Position numbers and translations under genes: made by a program. From the NCBI GenBank assembly GCA_001298545.1, contig LJCX01000022.1:1-64000 (forward strand): 64,000 bases of DNA. Direction: 5' to 3'. This document shows, in pieces, positions 27,673 through 34,971 of this stretch. The notes beneath the pieces are model-generated. The model was given only the letters and a program-made list of their open reading frames with translations, had not been told where the DNA came from and ran no database searches. Each line of letters opens with the position of its first letter. Position 1 is the stretch's first letter. Source of the DNA: Actinobacteria bacterium OV320 (lineage in GTDB: Bacteria; Actinomycetota; Actinomycetes; Streptomycetales; Streptomycetaceae).

Positions 27673-27718
27673 CTCACCGAACATTGAGTTCTCCTGGACA
27701 AAAAAAGTGTTCGGTGAG
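27673..27718 (+). promoter_or_regulatory. Inverted repeat operator upstream of the ArsR-like gene
   Basis: Perfect 11-bp arms CTCACCGAACA (27673-27683) and TGTTCGGTGAG (27708-27718) separated by 24 bp that include an A7 run. It ends 11 bp before the start codon, a natural position for autoregulation by the ArsR-type protein. Confidence 0.6.
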
Positions 27719-27729
27719 ACGGTGGACGC

Positions 27730-28413
27730 ATGCTGGACGTGACCGTGATCGAGGACCCCGAGGCCGCCGCCGTCTCTCTGGACCCCATACGGGCCAGGCT
27801 GCTCGCCGAGCTGGCGGCAGGACCCGCGTCGGCGGCGATGCTGGCCGGCAAGGTCGGGCTGCCGAGGCAGAAAGTGAACTACCACCTCAAGGCGCTGGAG
27901 CGGCACGGCCTGGTCGAGCTGGCCGGAGAGCGCCGCAAGGGCAACGTCACCGAGCGGCTGATGCGGGCGACCGCGGCGTCGTACGTGATCTCGCCGCTCG
28001 CGCTCGCCCCGGTGCAGCCGGACCCGGACCGCTTCCGGGACCAGCTGTCCGCGCGCTGGCTGCTCGCGCTCGGCGCCCGGCTGGTGCGCGATGTCGGCTC
28101 GCTGCTCACCGGTGCCGCGAAGGCCCGCAAGGGCCTGGCGACCTACGCGCTGGACGGCGAGGTGCGCTTCGCCTCGGCCGCGGACCGGGCCGCTTTCGTC
28201 CAGGAGCTGACGGCGGGCGTCAGCGCGCTCATCCGCAAGTACGACGCCCCCGACGCCGGGAGCGGCCGCGACCACCGGATCGTCGTGGCCGTTCATCCCA
28301 CGGTCAAGCCCCAGGCCCAGGACCGGACCGAGCTCGCGCCCGGCGACGCGGAGCCGGCCCCCGACGCAGACCCGGGACCAGATCCGGCCCGAGACCCCGG
28401 AACCAGACAGTGA
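27730..28413 (+). CDS. ArsR-type helix-turn-helix regulator
   Basis: 227 aa. Residues about 15-65 form a winged helix (LDPIRARLLAELAAGPASAAMLAGKVGLPRQKVNYHLKALERHG in part), close to ArsR proteins that regulate linked SRPBCC genes. No metal-binding cysteine motif is visible. The C-terminal ~35 residues are acidic, Pro/Asp-rich low complexity. Starts ATG just downstream of the inverted repeat. Followed 17 bp later by an SRPBCC gene, its likely regulatory target and operon partner. Confidence 0.88.
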   Translation: MLDVTVIEDPEAAAVSLDPIRARLLAELAAGPASAAMLAGKVGLPRQKVNYHLKALERHGLVELAGERRKGNVTERLMRATAASYVISPLALAPVQPDPDRFRDQLSARWLLALGARLVRDVGSLLTGAAKARKGLATYALDGEVRFASAADRAAFVQELTAGVSALIRKYDAPDAGSGRDHRIVVAVHPTVKPQAQDRTELAPGDAEPAPDADPGPDPARDPGTRQ

Positions 28414-28430
28414 GCAATCAGGAGCCAACC

Positions 28431-29174
28431 ATGTCCAAGGAATTCGAGATCGCCCGCGAGTTCGAGGTCGACGCGACGCCCCAGCAGGTGTGGGACGCCT
28501 TCACCGCGGGGACCGGCGGCTGGCTGTGGCCGATGGAGGAGCCGGAGCCGCGCGAGGGCGGCAAGGGCCCCTTCGGGTCCACGGTCACCGTCTGGGACCC
28601 GCCCCACCGCTACACCAACCGGGTCGAGAACGTCGACGGCATCTCCGAGCAGACCCTCAACCAGCTCGACTACACCGTCGAGCCGCGCGACGAGGGCCGG
28701 CGCGCGTGGGTGCGCTATGTGCACAGCGGCATCTTCGTCGACGACTGGGACAACCAGTACGACGCGGCGGGCCGGCACACCGACTTCTACCTGCACACCC
28801 TGCGCCAGTACCTGACGCACTTCGACGGCCGCCCGGTCGCCTTCGTCACCTTCGACGGGCCCGACGCGTCCAAGGCGCCCGACGCCCTCACCGCCGTGGC
28901 ACGGGCGTTGGGCCTCCCGGACGACACGGCCGAAGGCGCGCGCGTCCGGGCCGGCGGCCCCGAGGGGCGGCCCCTCGAGGCCGTGGTCGACTTCAGCAAC
29001 CCGTACTTCATCGGACTGCGCGGCGACAGCTCCCTCGTCCGCTTCTTCGGCCGCAACCACTGGGGCTACCCGGTCGGCGTCAGCGTCCACGACTTCGCGC
29101 CGGACGCCGACGCCGAGGCGAACGAGACCGCCTGGCGGGGCTGGCTGGACGCAGTGTTCAGCCGGCCCCGGTGA
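28431..29174 (+). CDS. SRPBCC (AHSA1-like) domain protein
   Basis: 247 aa. Begins FEIAREFEVDATPQQVWDAFTAGTGGWLWPME, the typical first strand and helix of the START/Bet v1-like AHSA1 fold; the first half ends in the long C-terminal helix HTDFYLHTLRQYLTHFDG. Residues about 140-247 form a second unit with VVDFSNPYFIGLRGDSSLVRFFGRNHW, perhaps a degenerate second copy. Ligand unknown. The ATG has an AGGAG site (CAGGAGCCAACC). Cotranscribed with the ArsR-type regulator. Confidence 0.85.
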   Translation: MSKEFEIAREFEVDATPQQVWDAFTAGTGGWLWPMEEPEPREGGKGPFGSTVTVWDPPHRYTNRVENVDGISEQTLNQLDYTVEPRDEGRRAWVRYVHSGIFVDDWDNQYDAAGRHTDFYLHTLRQYLTHFDGRPVAFVTFDGPDASKAPDALTAVARALGLPDDTAEGARVRAGGPEGRPLEAVVDFSNPYFIGLRGDSSLVRFFGRNHWGYPVGVSVHDFAPDADAEANETAWRGWLDAVFSRPR

Positions 29175-29189
29175 CCGCGGTCGCGGGTG

Positions 29190-31016
29190 TCACGGCTGGA
29201 AGCGCAGCACCTGCGGGTCGTGGTCGCTGATCTGGTCGTGGAACTCCGAGTTGATGTGCACGCTGTCGTACTCGAAGTCGCAGCCGCGCCGGATCGACGG
29301 GCTGACCAGTATCTGGTCCAGGACCTGCTGGTTGCCCTGGTAGTCGTAGGTGTACCGCTCGCTCTTCGGCAGCGACTTGATCGCCGACCACAGTTCGCCG
29401 TCGCCCTCGAGGAGCTGCGCGGTGCCGGAGAACTCGAAGTCGTTGATGTCGCCCAGCGCGATGACGTCCGCGTTCTTCTGCGTGTCGAGGATGTCCTTGA
29501 CGAACGCGTTGACCAGCGTCGCCTGCTGGTGGCGCTGGGTCTCCGAGCTGCGCACCACCGGCTGGTACTGCGCGGTCAGGCCCTGGTCGCCGCCCTTGGA
29601 GTTGAAGTGGTTGGCGATCACGAAGACCGTACGGCCGCGGAAGGCGAACTCGCCGACCAGCGGCTTGCGGCTGCTCGCCCAAGCCGCGTCGGCCGGGTCG
29701 ATGCGGCCGGGGGAGGCGGTCAGCTGCGCCTTGCCGCGCACCTTGGTGACGCCGACGGCGGTGCTCGCGTCGCCGCCCGCGCGCTCGGTGAAGGAGACCC
29801 GCTCCGGGTTGAACAGGAACACCTGACGGATGTTGCCGCCCGGCTCGCCGCCGTCGGTGTTGTTCGTCGGGTCGATCGAGCGCCAGTCGTACCGGGGGCC
29901 GCCCGCGGCCACGATCGCGTCGATCAGCTTGCCGACCGTCACATCGGCGGCGACGGTACCGTCGTTGGTCGCGCCGTTGTTGTCCTGGATCTCCTCCAGG
30001 GACACGATGTCGGGCGACTTCAGGTTGTTCACGATCGCGGAGGCGTGCTCCTCGAACGTGGCGTCGGACGGGTCGAGGTTCTCGACGTTGTACGTCGCGA
30101 CCGCCAGCTCGCCCTTCTTCTGCTTCTGCGTCGTCTCCCGCTCCAGGCCGCCGCTCTTCAGCGTGCCGAGCCGGTTCGCGACGAGGGTGTAGCCGCCGAA
30201 CTGGTTGTAGTCGAGCGGGCCCGCGGTGACGCCGGTGAGGGAGTCGCCGACGTTCGCGACGGGGAAGTCCGCCGTCGCGCCGAGCGACTGGATCTGGAGC
30301 CGGCCGGTGTTCTGCGAGGTGTAGGAGCCGTACAGCGCACCCCCGCTGCGGCTGGTGTTCTCGTGCGGCTTCACCGTGACCCACAGCTCGGAGTACGGGT
30401 CGGTGGCGGTGACCACGCGGGCGTCGGCGACCTGGACGTTCATGCCCTCGAGGGACTCGTAGTGGTCCAGGGCGTACCGGGCGGGCCGCAGGGTGAGCGC
30501 GTTGATCGAGTTGCTCGCGGCGGTGTCACCGGCCGGGGTGTACGCGGCCGGGACCGACTTCGCGTTCACGACCGTCGCGGCCGGGACCGCGTTGCCGCTG
30601 GAGACGACCGTCACCGTCGGCTTGGTGATCTCCGTGACGGTCTGGTTGCCGGTCGAGGCACCGCCCGGGACGAACTCCGAGACCGTGCCGGTGACCGTGA
30701 CCGAGTCACCGACGGCGACCTTCGGGGTGGAGCTGGTGAAGACGAAGACGCCCTCACTGGTGGCCGGGTCGGCGTCCGGGTTCGGATCCTGGATCCAGAA
30801 GCCTCTGGATGATCCGTAGGTGCGCACACCGGTGACGATTCCGGCCACACCCGTGACCGCCTGGCCGGCGTACGGCGACAGCCGGGTCGTGCCCTGGATG
30901 TCGTGAATGGCCACCGTGTCCGCGTGCGCGGGCGCGGACAGGGCGACGGTGGAGGCCGCGGAACAGACGGCGGCGACGGTGAGCGCGGCGAGACGCGCGG
31001 ACTTCTTGCTCGGCAA
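29190..31016 (-). CDS. Secreted endonuclease/exonuclease/phosphatase-family nuclease (ExeM-like)
   Basis: About 608 aa. A Sec signal peptide (KKSARLAALTVAAVCSAASTVALSAPAHA, in part) is followed by an OB/lamin-tail-like N-terminal half (residues about 35-300) and an EEP catalytic domain: ATYNVENLDPSD, DIVSLEEIQDNNG with the metal Glu, ANHFNSKGGDQ, ALGDINDFEFSG and the terminal SDHDPQVLRF. This matches extracellular nucleases of the ExeM/NucH type. Start taken as TTG at 31016 because GGAGGG lies 6 nt upstream; an ATG 24 bp further up has no ribosome site. Confidence 0.88.
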   Translation of the reverse strand: MPSKKSARLAALTVAAVCSAASTVALSAPAHADTVAIHDIQGTTRLSPYAGQAVTGVAGIVTGVRTYGSSRGFWIQDPNPDADPATSEGVFVFTSSTPKVAVGDSVTVTGTVSEFVPGGASTGNQTVTEITKPTVTVVSSGNAVPAATVVNAKSVPAAYTPAGDTAASNSINALTLRPARYALDHYESLEGMNVQVADARVVTATDPYSELWVTVKPHENTSRSGGALYGSYTSQNTGRLQIQSLGATADFPVANVGDSLTGVTAGPLDYNQFGGYTLVANRLGTLKSGGLERETTQKQKKGELAVATYNVENLDPSDATFEEHASAIVNNLKSPDIVSLEEIQDNNGATNDGTVAADVTVGKLIDAIVAAGGPRYDWRSIDPTNNTDGGEPGGNIRQVFLFNPERVSFTERAGGDASTAVGVTKVRGKAQLTASPGRIDPADAAWASSRKPLVGEFAFRGRTVFVIANHFNSKGGDQGLTAQYQPVVRSSETQRHQQATLVNAFVKDILDTQKNADVIALGDINDFEFSGTAQLLEGDGELWSAIKSLPKSERYTYDYQGNQQVLDQILVSPSIRRGCDFEYDSVHINSEFHDQISDHDPQVLRFQP

Positions 31017-31399
31017 CGGAATCCCTCCGGGGACGTACATGAGCGCCGGGACGAGGGTGGAGCGTGGAACGAAGGTGCAGCGTGAAGCGTGGTGCGAAGG
31101 TGCAGCGTGAAGCGTGGTGCGAAGGTGCGGCGTGACGCGTGGAACGAGGGTCGAGCGTGGAACGGGGGCCGCGGTCCGCGGGGCGGACGCGACGCGCGTA
31201 GAAAATACAGTGAACAGATGTCCATCGGATTTCTACGCGCGTCAATCTCCTGCCTGGTCACGCCACTTGTCAAGGTTTCGGCCATGTACGCCGCCCGGCG
31301 GGGAGATGAACCGGGCGGCATGGGTCCATACCCGTCTAGGCTGAGTGGCCCAGTGCCCCAGCGGGCCGGTGGCACCACGCGCCCTAGGAGAATCAGCCG
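31017..31399. other. Divergent intergenic region with 25-bp tandem repeats
   Basis: 383 bp between two divergent genes. The left third contains a minisatellite: 31074-31098 and 31099-31123 are identical 25-mers beginning GGTGCAGCGTGAAGCGTGG, and 31124-31148 is a diverged third copy, with a partial fourth before them. The middle (31200-31290) is less GC-rich and probably holds the nuclease gene promoter. Confidence 0.75.
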
Positions 31400-32827
31400 A
31401 TGTCAGACAGCTCCCCCCTCCCGCCGGTGCGGCTGCACCCCGAAGCGGAGCTGGCGCGCGACGCGCTGTCCACGCCGTTGCTGTCCCGGGCCGCCCTGCT
31501 CGCCCGCTGGGCCGGCCCCGACACCCGGGTCGACGCCGGGGGCGGCCTCGTCGAGGACCAGTTGGCGCCCGCCGCCGAGGTGCTGGGGCTGACCGGGGAC
31601 GATGCCGCCGCCTACGCGAGCGAGGCCTGGCGGGTCGCCTTGGACGCCGGGCTCGTGGAGGTCGTCGACGAGGAGGCCGGCACCGTCACGGCCGGCGAGG
31701 ACCTGGCCCTGCTGACCGGCGGTTCCCCGCACGACATCCTCGCCGTCTGGCTCGGCGCCCTGGAGACCGTGCTCGCCGACGCGTCCGTCCCCGACCTGGA
31801 CGAGCTGATGGAGGTCATGGACGAGGGCGGCGAGGTCGACTTCTCCCGGCTCGACTGGAACCCCGAGGCCGAGGCCGAGTTCCTCGACGGTGTCCTCGGC
31901 AACCTCTACCTGCTCACCGCCAGCGAGGACGGCCCCGGCGACGCCCCGGTCCCGCTGCCCGCCCTCGCCGCGTCGATGATCATCCCCGGTGACATGGACG
32001 AGCCCACCAACGACGTCCTGGAACAGGTCTCCGACGCGATGATGCGGCTCGACGACCAGTTCCGGCTGCTGGAGCCGATCGGCATCGTCGCCTACCGGCC
32101 CGTCGACGAGGACCTGATGGCGGACCCGGACGAGGAGCCCGCCGCCCCCGTCGACGAGACCGACGTCTCCCGCTACGGCATGGTCCGGCTCACCCCACTC
32201 GGCGTGTACGGGCTGCGGGCCCGGCTGCTGGAGGCCGGTTTCCAGGCCCCGGCCGTCGGCGACCTCGCCGACAAGGGCGCCGACGTCCTCCTCGACGGCA
32301 GCTCCGGCTACGGCCCCGGCGCCGCCCTCGCCGAGACCGAGCAATGGCTGGTCCGCCGCGAACCCCTCGACGCGGCACGGGAGTTGCTGGCCGCCGCGCG
32401 CGGCACGGACGCCGGCGCCCCGCTGCGCCGACTGCGCTGCCAGCAGGCTCTCTCGCTCGTCGGCGGCCAGGCCGAACCCGCCGTCCGCGAGGTCCTCGAC
32501 GACGCCGAACTCGGCGGCCTCGCCCGCGTCTGGCTCAGCGAGCTCGGCGCGACGGACGTACCGGCGCCCTCCGAGGACCTGGTCTTCTGGCTCACCATCG
32601 ACACGGTGGCGGCGCAGCTCGCCGCCGAGGGCAACTCCGAGGAGCTCCAGGCCCTCGTCGAGGGGCTGGCCCAGCAGCACAGCGGATTCTTCTCGGCGGC
32701 CTGGCGGGTCGACCACCCGGCGACCCCGGACGTCCTGGAGGCGATGGGGCGTCTGCATCCGGACAAGCGCATCGCGAAGGAAGCACGCAAGGCCGCGTTC
32801 AAGGCGAGGTCGCAGCAGGGCGGATGA
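31400..32827 (+). CDS. Conserved hypothetical acidic protein, 475 aa
   Basis: Soluble, strongly acidic, Ala/Leu-rich and probably all-helical. Segments such as LTGDDAAAYASEAWRVALDAGLVEVVD and VRLTPLGVYGLRARLLEAGFQAP look like winged-helix pieces, and residues about 315-460 resemble short helical repeats. No enzyme motif, signal peptide or membrane segment. ATG preceded by TAGGAGA. Genes of this description are common single genes in Streptomyces chromosomes; I do not recognise a named family. Confidence 0.8.
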   Translation: MSDSSPLPPVRLHPEAELARDALSTPLLSRAALLARWAGPDTRVDAGGGLVEDQLAPAAEVLGLTGDDAAAYASEAWRVALDAGLVEVVDEEAGTVTAGEDLALLTGGSPHDILAVWLGALETVLADASVPDLDELMEVMDEGGEVDFSRLDWNPEAEAEFLDGVLGNLYLLTASEDGPGDAPVPLPALAASMIIPGDMDEPTNDVLEQVSDAMMRLDDQFRLLEPIGIVAYRPVDEDLMADPDEEPAAPVDETDVSRYGMVRLTPLGVYGLRARLLEAGFQAPAVGDLADKGADVLLDGSSGYGPGAALAETEQWLVRREPLDAARELLAAARGTDAGAPLRRLRCQQALSLVGGQAEPAVREVLDDAELGGLARVWLSELGATDVPAPSEDLVFWLTIDTVAAQLAAEGNSEELQALVEGLAQQHSGFFSAAWRVDHPATPDVLEAMGRLHPDKRIAKEARKAAFKARSQQGG

Positions 32828-32911
32828 CTCTCCCGCGGCGCGGACGCCTTGGGGCTCCCGTGGCCGGATCCGTACGGATTCATGGAACGGGGTCCCCTGA
32901 AGTCGCCCCCC

Positions 32912-32933
32912 GTTCAACTCCCGTTCAGGCACG
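32912..32933 (+). promoter_or_regulatory. Probable PHO box upstream of phoX
   Basis: Two adjacent 11-bp direct units GTTCAACTCCC and GTTCAGGCACG. The Streptomyces PhoP consensus is tandem 11-bp units starting GTTCA/GGTCA, so the phosphatase gene 70 bp downstream is probably induced by phosphate limitation through PhoR-PhoP. Confidence 0.7.
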
Positions 32934-33003
32934 GGCGGGACGGTGACGCCGAACCGAGGTCCGCCACCCTCCACGGCACTCTCACCGCGTCTCAGGAGAC
33001 ATC

Positions 33004-34467
33004 ATGTCGCTCACCCGCAGGGACTTCGCCAGACAATCCGCGATCACCGGTGCCGGGGTCGCGCTGGCGGGCAGCGTAGGCGCCCTCGCCACCGCGCCGA
33101 ACGCCCTCGCGTCCACGGAGACCGAGTCCGCCGCGGACACCGCGGACGCGAAACAGGCGTCGGCGGCCGGGCACCACGGGGTCGGCTACGGACCGCTGCT
33201 GCCCGACCCCGACGGCATCCTCGCGCTGCCCGCCGGGTTCAAGTACCGCGTCATCACCTACAGCGGCAGGACCAAGCTGGAGTCCGGTGAGATCACCCCC
33301 TCCAACCACGACGGCACCGCCACCTTCTGCGGCCCGCGCGGCGCGACCCTGCTCGTCAACAACCACGAGCTGAAGGGCCCGCGCGCGAGCTGGCCGTACC
33401 CGGTCCCGCTCACCGAGGGCCTGGTCTACGACCCGGCGGCGGCCGGCGGCTGCACCGTCGTCGAGGTGCGCCCCGGCGGCCATGTCGCCGAGTGGGTCGG
33501 CATCGCCGGCACCTCCACCAACTGCGCGGGCGGCACCACGCCTTGGGACACCTGGCTGACCGGCGAGGAGACCGAGGACAAGGCCGGCCAGAACGGCATG
33601 ACCAAGGACCACGGCTACATCTTCGAGGTCGACCCCGAGGACCGCCGCGCCAACCGCGACCCCAAGCCGATCAAGGCGTTCGGCCGGTACGCCCACGAGG
33701 CCGTCGTCATCGACCCCAAGCGCGGCCACGCCTACCTCACCGAGGACGCCTCGGGACCGAACGGCCTGCTCTTCCGCTGGACCCCGCCGACGGGCTTCCG
33801 CCACGGCCGCGGCAAGCTGCGCACCCTCGCCGACGACGCCGGCGTCCTCCAGGCCTTCAAGTGCTTCGACTCCGGCGGCAAGTTCGTCGACGACCTCTCC
33901 CGCGCCACGAAGATCGGCACGGTCTACGGCGTCGACTGGATCGACGTCCCCGACCGCGACGCCAGGTCGGTGCCCGTCCGCAAGCAGTTCACCGACGGCC
34001 AGGTCACCCGCGCCCGCAAGCTGGAGGGCATGTGGTGGGGCGACGGCGGCACCTACATCGTCTCCTCCTACGCCCGTGACGAGAGCCCCGTCCAGCACGA
34101 CGGCGCCGTCTGGTTCTACGACCCCAAGCGCCGCACCCTGACCCTGAAGGTGCTGCTCGGCGTGAACCCCGACCCGTCCGTCGACGGCGCCCTCGACGGC
34201 CCCGACAACATCACCGTCTCCCCGTACGGCGGTCTCGTCATCGCCGAGGACGGCGAGGGCGTCCAGCACCTGTTCGGCGCCACCGACAGCGGCCGCACCT
34301 ACCCCATCGCCCGCAACGAGCTGAACATCGGCACCGCGGACGAGCCGGAATACAGCGAGTTCACCGGCGTCACCTTCTCGCCCGACGGCCACACCCTGTT
34401 CGCCAACATCCAGACCCCGGGCATCATGCTCGCGATCACGGGGCCGTGGAAGCGCCAGAAGCGGTGA
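33004..34467 (+). CDS. phoX: PhoX-family (DUF839) secreted phosphatase
   Basis: 487 aa. A Tat signal MSLTRRDFARQSAITG followed by a hydrophobic stretch ending ALAS sends it outside, folded with its cofactors. The mature part is a PhoX-like beta-propeller: TAGTSTNCAGGTTPW-type block (here GIAGTSTNCAGGTTPWDTW in part), YGRYAHEAVVIDPKRGHAY, and FSPDGHTLFANIQTPG near the end. PhoX enzymes use Ca and Fe to hydrolyse phosphate monoesters. The PHO box upstream fits a phosphate-scavenging role. Confidence 0.92.
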   Translation: MSLTRRDFARQSAITGAGVALAGSVGALATAPNALASTETESAADTADAKQASAAGHHGVGYGPLLPDPDGILALPAGFKYRVITYSGRTKLESGEITPSNHDGTATFCGPRGATLLVNNHELKGPRASWPYPVPLTEGLVYDPAAAGGCTVVEVRPGGHVAEWVGIAGTSTNCAGGTTPWDTWLTGEETEDKAGQNGMTKDHGYIFEVDPEDRRANRDPKPIKAFGRYAHEAVVIDPKRGHAYLTEDASGPNGLLFRWTPPTGFRHGRGKLRTLADDAGVLQAFKCFDSGGKFVDDLSRATKIGTVYGVDWIDVPDRDARSVPVRKQFTDGQVTRARKLEGMWWGDGGTYIVSSYARDESPVQHDGAVWFYDPKRRTLTLKVLLGVNPDPSVDGALDGPDNITVSPYGGLVIAEDGEGVQHLFGATDSGRTYPIARNELNIGTADEPEYSEFTGVTFSPDGHTLFANIQTPGIMLAITGPWKRQKR

Positions 34468-34527
34468 GCACCGAGCGGTAGTTAATTCACTCGCTCGATC
34501 CGCGGCCGCCCTCCTAAAGTGGTGCAC
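34468..34527 (+). promoter_or_regulatory. Possible promoter of the Y RNA genes
   Basis: TAAAGT at 34515-34520 lies 7 bp before the first base of the predicted closing stem of Y RNA 1, a good -10 position. No good -35 element is seen. This short AT-richer spacer follows the phoX stop. Confidence 0.45.
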
Positions 34528-34664
34528 GTCCAGGTGCGAAGGCAGGACCTACTTCCACTGATAATGGGGCGGCCGCGGGTTCGAGTCCCGCCACCGGCAC
34601 AACGCGCCGGTGTAGCTCAGGGGTTAGAGCACCTTGTCGGTTCCGCCGGCTTCGATCTCTGGAC
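34528..34664 (+). ncRNA. Y RNA 1 (YrlA type, with tRNA-like module)
   Basis: Closing stem GTCCAG (34528-34533)/CTGGAC (34659-34664), asymmetric internal loop GTG/ATCT, then CGAAG/CTTCG. An inner stem GGCGG (34568-34572)/CCGCC (34643-34647) leads to a circularly permuted tRNA: T arm 34575-34591 (loop TTCGAGT), acceptor strands CACCGGC (34592-34598) and GCCGGTG (34606-34612) joined by a 7-nt loop, then D arm 34615-34630. This is the YrlA layout, where the Ro-binding stem replaces the anticodon arm. It cannot be a working tRNA. It lies upstream of the Ro60 gene, whose product binds such RNAs. Confidence 0.85.
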
Positions 34665-34681
34665 ACCACAATTTCACAGCA

Positions 34682-34754
34682 CCTCCCGGTGCGCGGGCTG
34701 CGGCTACTTCTTTGCAACAGAAATTCCGGCCGCCGCCGACTTTATCTCGGGAGG
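34682..34754 (+). ncRNA. Y RNA 2 (short, no tRNA-like module)
   Basis: Closing stem CCTCCCG (34682-34688)/CGGGAGG (34748-34754), then the same GTG/ATCT internal loop and a GTGCGNNGGC-type start as the flanking Y RNAs, and the shared CTACTTC element (about 34704). The interior lacks T and D arms; GCGGC/GCCGC can pair. About 73 nt, the size of a minimal Y RNA. Its closing stem differs completely in sequence from the other two but keeps pairing. Confidence 0.65.
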
Positions 34755-34768
34755 CGCAGCATGTGGTG

Positions 34769-34908
34769 GGTGCCCGGTGCGCAGGCAACGGTTACTTCAT
34801 TGGATCGGACGGTCGCGGGTTCGAGTCCCGTCATCGGCTTCAGGTCGGTGTAGCTCAGTCGGTAGAGCATCTGGCTAAGTCCGTCGCCGACCCCTGATCT
34901 CGGGCACC
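34769..34908 (+). ncRNA. Y RNA 3 (YrlA type, with tRNA-like module)
   Basis: Closing stem GGTGCCCG (34769-34776)/CGGGCACC (34901-34908), GTG/ATCT internal loop, then CAGG/CCTG. Inner stem GACGG (34808-34812)/CCGTC (34881-34885) covaries with Y RNA 1. Permuted tRNA module: T arm 34815-34831, acceptor strands CATCGGC (34832-34838) and GTCGGTG (34844-34850) with a 5-nt loop, D arm 34853-34868 (GCTCAGTCGGTAGAGC). A TTCCTTTTG run follows directly and may end transcription. The Ro60 start codon is 63 bp downstream. Confidence 0.85.
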
Positions 34909-34971
34909 TTCCTTTTGCTGCGCCTCTCCCGATGGACGACTGAATGAACAATGAATTCGGGGGAATTCACC

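Noticed and set aside
27459..27851. Minus-strand gene of about 130 codons before the ArsR gene
   Set aside because: Overlaps the divergent ArsR start and its operator, lacks a ribosome site and has low-complexity composition in its first half.
34575..34868. Two tRNA genes or tRNA pseudogenes
   Set aside because: T arm and acceptor 3' strand precede the acceptor 5' strand and D arm, with no anticodon arm; the order and the closing stems fit permuted tRNA-like modules of Y RNAs.
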